This document shows positions 52,996 to 62,000 of a stretch of 64,000 bases of DNA, in pieces. Position 1 is the stretch's first letter. Every line of letters starts with the position of its first letter. The notes under the pieces were generated by a model. The model had not been told where the DNA came from, did no database searches, and saw nothing but the letters and a program-made list of their open reading frames with translations. A program made the translations under genes and the position numbers. Source of the DNA: an uncultured Lachnospiraceae bacterium (lineage in GTDB: Bacteria > Bacillota > Clostridia > Lachnospirales > Lachnospiraceae); contig CAJTMB010000006.1 of NCBI GenBank assembly GCA_910577105.1, forward strand, positions 1-64,000, written 5' to 3'.

Positions 52996-55083
52996 CTATT
53001 TTTCGGCATCTGCTATCAGCTTTTGTAAAAACACTTCCGCTGAAGAGCCGGGGGCATAATAGCCCGAAGCAAGCAGCTGGCTTGCCAACGAGTAAATGCT
53101 TCTGCTTACGGGAGCCCCGTAAAGGGTAATGTCTTTTCCGTCTTTTGTCAGAATAATATAACCGCGGAAGGCAAAATCCGTCTTGTACTGTGCTGCGGGA
53201 AGATTAACCAGCACCGAAGTGTAACGATGCCGGTCATCCACAGTTTCAAAAACGGCATCCAGCAGTGAGCCGTCAGGCTTCCTTCCGTAGGCAATTCCGC
53301 CCGCCACTTTCTGTCCGTCTTTGATAAAAGGGTAAATCCGGCTGTTAGCCTGAGTCATGACCAGGGTACCGTATTCTTTCAGGGTATATCCCGAAACGCC
53401 TCCCGACAAAAGTTGTGTCCTTAGGGGAGCGGCAATGCCCGTTTTAAAACGGATGCCGGAATTACCTGTAATGCGGATGGAAAAGCCGTGATAGCTGAGC
53501 AGGTTTTCCAGTTCGGGAATTGGCGTCGCTTTATAAATGCCGTTATAGGATAATTCCCATACATACATGCCGTTTGGAGCGCCGTTTTCCTTGTACCGGT
53601 ACATAACTGCCGTTTTAAAATCGCCATTGGGCGCAGTGACCACATATTTTCCGTCTTTAACCGTTGCCTGATAGGCTATGCCGTCCAGATAGATGAAGGC
53701 ATCCGAATAGCCTGACGGCGGCGTCAGGATGATATCCATGGAAGGTACGGGTTCCGGGCATGCCACTGCAGGCATATTCAGATAAACGGGAATCTTAAAC
53801 ACAAAGGTATTGTCGATAGAGTTTGCCTGTGCATAAGATTTGCGTATATTGGAACTCTCACTGTTCGGCGCACAAATATTTTGCATATACTGATGCCAGT
53901 AAAGGCCGTTATGGGAATCGTCAACATCAAATTTCTGCAGGTAAAGCGTATCCTGTCCTTTCAGGATGTAATTGGCAGAAATGACCTTTGCGCCGCCGTA
54001 AATGGACAGGTATCCGTTTGTCCAGCCATTTGCCATGGCATGGGCAAGCCCGCTCTCAATGACCTCTTTTTCGGTTTTTCCGGATGCATTGATATTGAAG
54101 TAATTGTAATAGCCTTCATATCCGGAATAATTGCCCGAAATCAGGGGGGAGGTTCCTTTTCCCTGTTCCTGATACACACGGCAGGCGAGGTGAAAAGGAC
54201 TGACGCCCAGTTCCTGTCCGACCTTAAAGAAAGTATTGGCATAGGTAACATCCATGCCCGGAATAAGCCCGGACATAAAAGTACTCGATAAAAAGTTCTG
54301 GACTGCGGCTTCCGTATGGTAGGAAGGATTGTAAGTCAGTAGTTCAAATTGGAAAATGCGGCTTTCCGTCAGTCCGTTCCTTGGGTCCAGATAGTATTTG
54401 AGGGTATCTTCAGAGGCATTGGCCCAGCCCCCTCCATAGGTTCCGTTCTGCATATAGGCAGGAAAAGAGGAGGGAATCAGGCTTCGGCCGTTTACCATTT
54501 CGTTTGCGACCACGGTATTCCAGTCCAGATTGGTATTCATTTTTACAAAAGTCCAGTTTGGATGAGCCTGCTTTAAGGCTGTCAGCGCTTCGCGGTAGCT
54601 TTCGGGAAACTGTGCAATATCGTCATAGGCATTCTGACCGTCAATTGCGGCGTACATGCCCTGTGTGGGGTTCATGTTCCATAATTCTTCCCATTGCAGA
54701 AAAAATTCGTCGGAACATGCAAGATATCTCCTTGGAATGTATCCCTCATAGGGGATGTCCTGATAGTGCAATGTGACATATGCCCATGCCTCGTAAGAAT
54801 CATCAAGGTACACATCCCGGATTTGCACCTGCTGCCCGCTGGGCACAGTTACAACAGTGGGGCTGTCCGGGGAAGGCTTGGCGCTTATGGGATAGGTGTC
54901 GCTTAAGTATACAAGCGCCATAACCGTACGATTGGCAAGAATATCCTGCAAGGCAGCGCGTGCTTCCTCAACCCAGGCAGTTTCCTCTTCCGCAAGTGCA
55001 TATGCGGAAGCTGATGCCATGGGAGACAAAAATATGACAGACAGCAGAAATAACATTAGTATCCAAAAAGTTTTTCTTCTCAT
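52996..55083 (-). CDS. Secreted cell-wall hydrolase with SH3-like and glucosaminidase domains
   Basis: 695 residues, minus strand, start after GGAAAGGACA. A signal peptide (about 1-30) is followed by an SH3-like segment (about 45-125; VVTVPSGQQVQIRDV). A glucosaminidase-type domain (about 160-410) contains NGRSLIPSSFPAYM, the acidic CRVYQEQGKGTSPLISGNYS and YYNYFNINASG, typical of LytB/LytG-like endo-N-acetylglucosaminidases. A C-terminal region follows that has no clear family. It should cut glycan strands of peptidoglycan outside the cell. Its co-transcribed lipoprotein may help place it. Confidence 0.88.
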   Translation of the reverse strand: MRRKTFWILMLFLLSVIFLSPMASASAYALAEEETAWVEEARAALQDILANRTVMALVYLSDTYPISAKPSPDSPTVVTVPSGQQVQIRDVYLDDSYEAWAYVTLHYQDIPYEGYIPRRYLACSDEFFLQWEELWNMNPTQGMYAAIDGQNAYDDIAQFPESYREALTALKQAHPNWTFVKMNTNLDWNTVVANEMVNGRSLIPSSFPAYMQNGTYGGGWANASEDTLKYYLDPRNGLTESRIFQFELLTYNPSYHTEAAVQNFLSSTFMSGLIPGMDVTYANTFFKVGQELGVSPFHLACRVYQEQGKGTSPLISGNYSGYEGYYNYFNINASGKTEKEVIESGLAHAMANGWTNGYLSIYGGAKVISANYILKGQDTLYLQKFDVDDSHNGLYWHQYMQNICAPNSESSNIRKSYAQANSIDNTFVFKIPVYLNMPAVACPEPVPSMDIILTPPSGYSDAFIYLDGIAYQATVKDGKYVVTAPNGDFKTAVMYRYKENGAPNGMYVWELSYNGIYKATPIPELENLLSYHGFSIRITGNSGIRFKTGIAAPLRTQLLSGGVSGYTLKEYGTLVMTQANSRIYPFIKDGQKVAGGIAYGRKPDGSLLDAVFETVDDRHRYTSVLVNLPAAQYKTDFAFRGYIILTKDGKDITLYGAPVSRSIYSLASQLLASGYYAPGSSAEVFLQKLIADAEK

Positions 55084-55388
55084 ATTGTCCTTTCCGTTGT
55101 TTGTTGGCAGTAAAATTTTTTCGTATAATTTAGTAAAATTGATACTTTGGTAATATTATAAAAAAAGTCCTGTCGAAACGCAATGAAAAATACTGGAAAC
55201 TGTCGAATCGTGCATTCCCGCATCCTCCTAAAACAGCGTTTTAAACCTTCTTACATGAAAAAAGGACATACAGAGTGAATCTCCGTATGCCCCCATATTG
55301 ATAGTGGCTGTTTGTTTCCTTATCCGTATGAAATTGACATAGCAATTACTGACATATATGAAAACAGTGTCAGGCTTTGGTTACGAAT
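55084..55388. other. Intergenic region with a minus-strand terminator
   Basis: No gene seen in these 305 bases. On the minus strand GGGCATACGGAG and CTCTGTATGTCC (about 55264-55293) form a stem followed by a T-run, fitting a terminator for the VOC gene. The rest (55084-55250) is AT-rich and should hold the promoter of the wall hydrolase operon. Confidence 0.6.
55257..55296 (-). terminator. Intrinsic terminator of the VOC gene
   Basis: Read on the minus strand: GGGCATACGGAG, a short loop, CTCTGTATGTCC, then TTTTTTC. Confidence 0.7.
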
Positions 55389-55811
55389 TCATTGCTCTGT
55401 TTGCTCGGTCATAATTCCCCAACGAATCCCAAACTTATCAACAAAAACAACTCGACAAGAACTATATGGAGTAGCTTCCAGTTGATATATTGTCTTACTG
55501 CCTTCTTTCATGATTTCATATGCTCTTTGTACTTCTTCTTTTGTGTCATACATAACAGTGAGGAAATTTGAATAGCACGTTTGAAATTCAATATCCACAT
55601 GGTCGCTCATAATGATTCTTTGATTGCCCAATACAAGTTCCGAATGGTATATATACTCTTTTTGATTTTCTTTAAGCAACGGATTATATGCAGGGTCATT
55701 CGCTTCCCCATATGTAATCAGACAACTAATCTTTCCATTAAATGCCTTTTCATACATATGAATCGCTTCCCGGCAATTTCCTCCAAAATTTAGTGTAGGT
55801 ACAAGCTGCAT
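55389..55811 (-). CDS. VOC/PhnB-like protein
   Basis: 140 residues, minus strand, start after GGAAAGGGAGAAC. The paired beta-alpha-beta units of the vicinal-oxygen-chelate fold are visible: LVPTLNFGGNCREAIHMYEKAF at the start, HSELVLGNQRIIMSDH in the middle and CRVVFVDKFGIRWGIMTEQ at the end, as in PhnB/YjdN-type proteins. Some relatives bind antibiotics or act on small molecules; most have no assigned reaction. Metal ligands are not all conserved, so it may be non-catalytic. It is the last gene of a small minus-strand group of accessory genes. Confidence 0.8.
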   Translation of the reverse strand: MQLVPTLNFGGNCREAIHMYEKAFNGKISCLITYGEANDPAYNPLLKENQKEYIYHSELVLGNQRIIMSDHVDIEFQTCYSNFLTVMYDTKEEVQRAYEIMKEGSKTIYQLEATPYSSCRVVFVDKFGIRWGIMTEQTEQ

Positions 55812-55910
55812 TTTTGTTCTCCCTTTCCATATAATTTTAATTTGTCTACTCCCTTTTCTTACATATGACTACTGAACTGACACTCACCTAACAATTCTTC
55901 AAACCGGAAT

Positions 55911-56399
55911 TTATATATCTAACTCATACAATGCAATGGAGCGTCCGTTAGGATAATCTATGATATCGATAATTTTAAATCCTGTATTCAAATATATCTT
56001 TCTGATTTTTTTTTCATCAAGTGCCGTGTCTAACCGAATATACTTTATGCCCCTCTCTTCGCATAGTTTTTTAATTGCTTCAATGACCAGCTTTGTCATG
56101 TTTCTGCCTGCAAATTCACGACTTACACAGAATTTGTGCAGATATACAGCCTCATGTTTTTGTGCATTCTCCCAATATTCCGAGTCACTCCACTGCAAAA
56201 TAAAGGCACAGACTGTATTAATACCAATTTTACCAACATAGAAATTCTCCGGATGTGCATCTGTTGTAATCAATGCTTCTTTTGTCAGCCATTCATCCCG
56301 CCATACACGAAAGCCCCTGCTTCGTCCCCATGCAGCAACTTCCCTTATGATTTCAATCGCTTCATCAACCTGATTTGAATATAGTTCAATATAATTCAT
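55911..56399 (-). CDS. GNAT family N-acetyltransferase
   Basis: 162 residues, minus strand, start after AGAGGTATAATT. It has the GNAT pattern: an N-terminal helix (VDEAIEIIREVAAWGRSRGF), the strand YLHKFCVSREFAGRNMTKLV carrying the acetyl-CoA loop (R/Q-x-x-G/A type, about 88-107) and the IRLDTALDEKKIRKIYLNTGF segment (about 120-140). It transfers an acetyl group from acetyl-CoA to an amine of unknown identity. Placed between a VOC-like gene and an XRE-type regulator, typical of accessory gene clusters. Confidence 0.87.
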   Translation of the reverse strand: MNYIELYSNQVDEAIEIIREVAAWGRSRGFRVWRDEWLTKEALITTDAHPENFYVGKIGINTVCAFILQWSDSEYWENAQKHEAVYLHKFCVSREFAGRNMTKLVIEAIKKLCEERGIKYIRLDTALDEKKIRKIYLNTGFKIIDIIDYPNGRSIALYELDI

Positions 56400-56410
56400 A
56401 ATTATACCTC

Positions 56411-56437
56411 TGAAAACGCCGTATTTTCAAGGCGTTT
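56411..56437 (-). terminator. Hairpin after the XRE membrane regulator gene
   Basis: On the minus strand GAAACGCC pairs with GGCGTTTTC around a ten-base loop; the T-run is short, so strength is uncertain. Confidence 0.5.
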
Positions 56438-56440
56438 CTT

Positions 56441-56944
56441 CTATTTTCGCGTTAAGAAAATTCCAACGACTGCCCCTATAAAAACAACCGGAGCCAATCT
56501 GACAAACAGATATTCAAATGCGTGGAAAGCTGCTCCGAAAACAGCGGTTTCGGGGTCATTATAATCCCAGCCTGAGTAGGGGCTGTTTAATACGACCAAG
56601 ACTGCAAAAATCGTTACTATGACTGCACATAGTGCGATAAGCAGCCAATGGAATGTTTTTCTTCTTGCGGTCTTTCTTTGCGCAAGCTGCAAGTTTATCA
56701 TCTCCAATTTCTCGGAAATCGTTTTTAAGTCATCGACCTTCGATGCAGCAACCGCTTCCCCAAGCAAAGTGCTGACAGGTGTTTCCAGCGCCTCTGATAA
56801 GGATATTAACATATCAGAATCAGGAACCGACAATCCATTTTCCCACTTAGAGACTGTTTGCCGCACCACATTTAACTTGATAGCAAGTTCCGCTTGTGAA
56901 AGTCCTTTTGATTTTCTGAATGTTTTGATATTTTCGTTTAGCAT
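56441..56944 (-). CDS. Membrane-linked XRE-type regulator
   Basis: 167 residues, minus strand, start after AAGAAGGTAATTCC. N-terminal XRE helix-turn-helix (LSQAELAIKLNVVRQTVSKW, about 15-34, then GLSVPDSDML), a short linker, and two hydrophobic helices (about 99-118 and 143-160, WLLIALCAVIVTIFAVLVVL and a final FIGAVVGIFLT). Such proteins bind DNA while sitting in the membrane and often regulate their neighbour. The next minus-strand gene upstream (57018-57620) encodes a six-helix membrane protein and may be the partner. Confidence 0.88.
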   Translation of the reverse strand: MLNENIKTFRKSKGLSQAELAIKLNVVRQTVSKWENGLSVPDSDMLISLSEALETPVSTLLGEAVAASKVDDLKTISEKLEMINLQLAQRKTARRKTFHWLLIALCAVIVTIFAVLVVLNSPYSGWDYNDPETAVFGAAFHAFEYLFVRLAPVVFIGAVVGIFLTRK

Positions 56945-57017
56945 TAGGAATTACCTTCTTTCTTCAATCGTTACCGCTATTGTATGAAGAGACGCCCGTT
57001 GCTGCAAGCAACGCATA

Positions 57018-57620
57018 TTAACATTCCTTGCAATTAGAAAAATGCAAAAAGGATAAAATACTGATAGGGCAAAAATATAAACACCAAAATTCCAATACAG
57101 CTACGCCTATCCATGTCGGGCTATCCGCTTTGAATAAGCCAAGCATCGGAGCAATCAGGCAAGATATAAAAAACACTCCATGTACCATGAGGAGATATTT
57201 TAGCCATCGGTCTGCTTTTGTCCGTGATGTCACTGTTAAGCCTGCAAAAAATGTAGCCAATGACATGACAGCATAGCCCAGCAGGTCATAGTTGAACAGT
57301 AATCCACATTGCTGAAAATCAAGAAGCATGGCAGCCTGCTGTGTTAAGTCACTTAGTCGGACAGTTGTCAGTTGTGCAAAATAAACTAATAATATGATGG
57401 CTGTATATATGGCGGCAAAAGCCACTGCAGCATAGCCCGCTAATTTTACTTCCTTTTCGGCAAAGTAAGCATATCCGCACATCATTAGCACGAAGCTAAA
57501 CGCAATGAACATAGAAGAAAAATAACTGCCATAATTAAAACCAAATAACATAGACAGGGCAAAGGAGATAACTGCAATGAAATTAGCAATAGAGCCATAC
57601 ACAACTATTTTTTTATTCAT
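57018..57620 (-). CDS. Six-helix integral membrane protein of unknown function
   Basis: 200 residues from the ATG at 57620 (MNKKIVVYGSI), with AAAAGGACGG upstream; the ATG at 57659 lacks a ribosome site. Six hydrophobic helices are visible across the sequence with short loops, and no motif I recognise. It recalls small DUF-type membrane proteins of Firmicutes. It lies on the same strand as the membrane-linked XRE regulator, 74 bases before it, so the pair probably forms one transcriptional unit. The long hairpin C lies between it and the divergent glycosylase gene. Confidence 0.75.
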   Translation of the reverse strand: MNKKIVVYGSIANFIAVISFALSMLFGFNYGSYFSSMFIAFSFVLMMCGYAYFAEKEVKLAGYAAVAFAAIYTAIILLVYFAQLTTVRLSDLTQQAAMLLDFQQCGLLFNYDLLGYAVMSLATFFAGLTVTSRTKADRWLKYLLMVHGVFFISCLIAPMLGLFKADSPTWIGVAVLEFWCLYFCPISILSFLHFSNCKEC

Positions 57621-57741
57621 CAATCCGCACCGTCCTTTTAAACAGAAAATCAAAAACATAAATCAATTTTTCATTATTTCCAAACTGATAATAAATTTAT
57701 TATATATGAGAAATGTCCAATAAAGCAAGCTTATACAAAAT

Positions 57742-57934
57742 TTGAATTTCCGCATTTTGCATTGCGGCAGCCCCGGCGTGCATTTGATTCCATAAAGGAC
57801 CGTGTAAAAACACCGGCATTTGGATGCTGTTTTTTAGCATCCTACGTGCCGCTGTGTTTTTACCCGAGCGAGAGCGTGTCCTGTTGGAACAAATGCACGC
57901 CGGGGCTGCCGCAATGCAAAATGCGGAAATTCAA
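57742..57934 (+). repeat. Long hairpin element, copy C
   Basis: The outer arms (57742-57786 with 57890-57934) are 45 bases and perfectly complementary, with no mismatch. The core matches copies A and B (GGACCGTGTAAAAAC, GTTTTTACCCGAG, CGTGTCCTGTTGGAACAAAT). The arm sequence is unrelated to A and B apart from GCATTTG beside the core. It lies between the divergent membrane gene and the repair operon, 23 bases before the -35 box of the latter. Confidence 0.92.
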
Positions 57935-57956
57935 GTATACAATAGCGGCGAATCGC

Positions 57957-57985
57957 TTGAAACGCCCGGTGGGATAAAGTATAAT
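57957..57985 (+). promoter_or_regulatory. SigA-type promoter of the repair operon
   Basis: TTGAAA at 57957-57962 and TATAAT at 57980-57985, spacing 17. Start codon follows 28 bases later, after GGGAGTGGCAT. Confidence 0.75.
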
Positions 57986-58013
57986 GTAGGAAAAGCTTTC
58001 TCGGGAGTGGCAT

Positions 58014-59081
58014 ATGGAGCGCAAAAAAATTACGATTGACGGAATGCATTTTTCTACATTGGAAGAATTTTATGATGAGATGGACAGGTTGTTGACGAAA
58101 GACCTTACATGGAAGACAGGGCGAAGCATGGACGCTTTCCATGATTTGTTACGGGGCGGCTTCGGCGTGCATGAATATGGGGAGAGCATGGATTTTTACT
58201 GGCTCCATGCAGAAAAGAGCAGACGTGATTTCGGGTATGAAGCGACGGCGCTGTACTGGGAAAATATTTTGAAGAGATGCCATCCCTCCAACAGGGAAAG
58301 GCTGGCGGCAAAACTGGAAGCTGCTAAGAATCAGGCGGGAGAAACGCTGTTTGACATTATAGTGAAAGAAATTCTGGACAAGAAATGCGTGTATGACCAT
58401 ACACTGACTTTCGTTGACGATGAAAAAAGGCTGCAGAGGTCATTTTTTACGACGGACGCCCTTACACTTTCCAAAAACTTAATCGGCAAGGTGCTGGTGC
58501 ACGATACGCCGCTTGGCACGGTCAGGGGGATAATCACGGAGACGGAGGCCTATATGGGCGTTGCGGACAAGGGCTCCCACACCTACGGCGGCAGGCGAAC
58601 GGAGCGAACAGAGCCCATGTTCCACATTGGCGGCACTTCGTATGTGTATTTTATCTATGGCATGTATAACTGTGTCAATGTGACGGCGGGAGAGAAGGAT
58701 GTCCCCATGGCTGCCCTTATCCGCATGGTGGAGCCTTTTGACGATGCTTCCCGTAAAATCATGGAGCGACTCAGGCTTGCGGAGATGGAAAGAAAAAGGG
58801 AGAGAAGGAAAAAACGGCTTGGCGAAGAGGCAAAAACCGATGCCGGGAAAGAAGGACTGCCGGTTTCCCTGAAAAAGCACCTGGCGGACGGGCCGGGTAA
58901 GCTGTGCATTGCCATGCATATCACAAAAGAGGACAATAACGTTGATTTGGCGTTGGATAAACATTTTTACCTTACGGAAGGAATCGAAGTAAAAGAGGAG
59001 CGGATTTCTGTTGGAAAACGAATCGGCATCGATTATGCCGAGGAAGCGGCGGATTATTTGTGGAGGTTTACACTGACATGA
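58014..59081 (+). CDS. mpg: Fusion of a barstar-like domain with 3-methyladenine DNA glycosylase
   Basis: 355 residues. Residues 1 to about 140 match the barstar-family pattern (ITIDGMHFSTLEEFYDEMDR, DLTWKTGRSMDAFHDLLRGG and FGVHEYGES), which inhibits barnase-type ribonucleases in its stand-alone form. Residues 141-355 are a Mpg/AAG-type glycosylase: FFTTDALTLSKNLIGKVLVH, ETEAYMG with the catalytic glutamate, SHTYGGRRTERTEPMF and YFIYGMYNCVNV. It removes alkylated purines from DNA. There is no stop or start between the parts, and the frame is continuous. It overlaps addB (ATGA), so repair genes are coupled. Confidence 0.88.
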   Translation: MERKKITIDGMHFSTLEEFYDEMDRLLTKDLTWKTGRSMDAFHDLLRGGFGVHEYGESMDFYWLHAEKSRRDFGYEATALYWENILKRCHPSNRERLAAKLEAAKNQAGETLFDIIVKEILDKKCVYDHTLTFVDDEKRLQRSFFTTDALTLSKNLIGKVLVHDTPLGTVRGIITETEAYMGVADKGSHTYGGRRTERTEPMFHIGGTSYVYFIYGMYNCVNVTAGEKDVPMAALIRMVEPFDDASRKIMERLRLAEMERKRERRKKRLGEEAKTDAGKEGLPVSLKKHLADGPGKLCIAMHITKEDNNVDLALDKHFYLTEGIEVKEERISVGKRIGIDYAEEAADYLWRFTLT

Positions 59082-62000
59082 GCCTGCGTTTTGTGTTTGG
59101 GGGGGCAGGTGCGGGAAAGAGCACCCTGCTTTACGGGGAAATGTTAAAAAGGGCAGAAGAGGAGCCGGGGCGCAACTTTCTGATAATCGTGCCGGACCAG
59201 TTTACCATGCAGACGCAGAAAGAGTTGGTGACGCATCCTGCCAACAAAAGCAGGGGCATCATGAACATTGATGTCTTAAGTTTCGGGCGCCTCTCCCACC
59301 GTATTTTCGAGGAAGTCGGGAAAAGGGAAATTCCGGTGCTGGACGATACGGGAAAGAGCCTGGTGCTGCGTAAGGTGGCAGGCGGGTTGAAGGATAAGCT
59401 TCCTTTTCTGGGCTCCAATCTGGACAAGCAAGGGTACATCCACGAAATCAAAAGCGCCGTTTCCGAGTTTATGCAATACGGCATCGGGGTGGAGGATGTG
59501 GGCAAGCTGGCGGACTATGCCGGGAAAAGGGGCGCACTTTGTGCAAAGCTGAAGGATTTGCAGGTGATTTATGACGGCTTTCTTTCCTATATCCGGGATA
59601 AGTTTATCACCACGGAGGAAACGCTGGATTTGCTTGTGGAGGCGTTAAAAAAGTCCCGTATTGTGAAGGACAGCGTGGTAGTGTTTGACGGCTTTACGGG
59701 ATTTACCCCCATCCAGAACAGGGTTATCTCGGAACTGATGGTGCAGGCAAAGGAAGTGGTTTTGAGCGTCACGCTGGATATTGCGGAAAACCCTTTTGAG
59801 CCCTGCGGGGAGCAGAAACTGTTTTATCTTAGCAAAAAAACCGTGGAAGCGCTCTGCAGGCTTGCCAAAGAGGCAGGAGTTTCGCGGGGGGAGGACATTT
59901 ATGCAGGGTATGAGGGCCTGCACCGTTTTACAAAGAATGCGCCGCTTGCCCATCTGGAACAGGCGTTGTTCCGTTATCCTGTTAAGGAGTATGAAGGGGA
60001 CATAAAAAAGGTTCTTCACTTGTCGGCGGCATCCACCGTTAGGGAAGAGGTGCGTCAGACCGGTATCCTGATGCAGAAGCTGGTGCGGGAGAACGGATAC
60101 CTTTACCGGGATATGGCAGTGGTGGCGGGGGATTTGGAAAGCTATGCGGAGCAGTTTCGGACAGAGTTTGCAAGGCTGCAAATCCCGTGCTTTATTGACA
60201 GGACAAAGGGGATTGTGCAAAATCCCCTGACAGAATATATCAAAAGCGCCTTTGAAGTGCTGATAAGGGATTTTTCCTATGAAAGCGTGTTTATGTACCT
60301 GCGCAGCGGGCTGGCGGGATTTACGCCTGAGGAAGTCGATGTGCTGGAAAATTACTGTAGGCAGACCGGCATCCGGGGAAAAGCAAAGTGGAAGAAGCAG
60401 TTTACCCGACGTACGCCGCAGATGAAAGAGGATTTGGAACCCCTATGCCTTTTAAACGACATGCGGGAAAGACTTCTGGAAGAGCTTGCACCGCTTTTGG
60501 CATTGGAAAAGAAAACGGCCGATTCCTATGTGGAAGCCTTGTATCTTTTCCTGACAAAGAACCGTGCGGCGGAAAAACTGGCGGCCTTTGAGCAGACGTT
60601 TTTACAGAGTGAAGATTATGTCAGGGCAAGGGAGTACGCGCAGGTATACCGTCTGGTCATGGAACTGCTGGAGCAGGTCATGGGCCTGCTTACGGGGGAG
60701 ACCATGAGCCTTATGGAGTTTCAGGATATACTGGAGGCGGGTTTTGCGGAGATAGAAGTGGGCGCCATTCCCCAGAATGTGGACAGGGTGCTGGTAGGCG
60801 ATATGGAACGTACCCGTCTGAAAGAAATCAAGGTGCTTTTTTTTGTGGGGGTGAACGATGGAAATATCCCCAAGAATGCCGGAAAGGGCGGCATCATATC
60901 CGATATCGACAGGGAATTTCTGCGTCAGTCCGATTTGGAGCTGGCGCCTTCTCCCAGACAGCAGATGTATATCCAGAGGCTGTACCTGTATCTGAATATG
61001 ACAAAGCCTTCGGACAGGCTGTATCTTTCTTTTTCCAAGATGAACGGGGAGGGAAAGGCGCTCAGGCCGGCTTATCTGGTAGGCATCATGCAGCAGTTGT
61101 TTCCCGGTCTTTTCGTGGAATATCCCGAATGCGAGCCGTACCTTTCCCAGATTATGACGCCACAGGCGGGTCTGCCGTATCTGGCGGGGGCGCTCAGGGA
61201 ATATGCCATGGGGGTGCAGACGGATTCGGATTTGCCCGCCCTGTATGGGGCGTATGCCGGCCTGCCGGAGTATGGGGCGCTTTTGGGGAAGCTTACGGAT
61301 GCCGCTTTTTACCGCTATGAGCATCACGGACTGGCAAAAAATGTGGCAAGGGCGCTTTACGGGCAGACCTTAAAAATCAGCATCAGCAGGCTGGAGACTT
61401 ATGCGGCATGTGCATACAGGCAGTTTTTGCAGTATGGTCTTGCCCTTAAGGAACGGGAAGACTTTGTGTTTGAAAATGTGGACATGGGAAATGTTTTTCA
61501 CAGCGTATTGGAGGGCTTTTCCAACAAGCTGGAAGAAAGCGGATACACATGGTTTGACTTCCCGCCGGAGTTTGCGGAACGGGCGGTGGAGGAGGCGCTT
61601 CTTCTTGCCGCGGCCAAATACGGGGATACGGTGCTTTACAGCAGCGCCAGAAACGAATATGCAATCAGAAGGATGAAGCGGATTTTAAACAGGACGGTGT
61701 CTACCCTGCAATACCAGCTTCAAAAAGGCAGCTTTGTGCCGGAAAGCTATGAAATCTCTTTTTCCTCCGTGTCCGATTTGGAGAGCGTAAACATTGCGCT
61801 GTCAGAGGATGAAAAAATGCAGCTTTCAGGCAGGATTGACCGTCTGGATACCTGTGAGGACGGCGGCCGCCTTTATGTGAAGGTGGTGGACTATAAATCC
61901 GGCAGCAAAAAATTTGATTTGGCCGCTCTTTACTATGGCTTGCAGTTACAGCTTGTAGTCTATATGAATGCGGCGCTGGAGCATGAAAAAAAACGGCATC

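Noticed and set aside
38031..57934. CRISPR or CRISPR-like interpretation of the dispersed repeats
   Set aside because: The copies lie kilobases apart at single sites, with no spacer array and no cas genes.
60602..61327. 241-codon minus-strand frame inside addB
   Set aside because: Antisense to conserved AddB sequence; composition rich in Gln/His/Arg as expected for a shadow frame.
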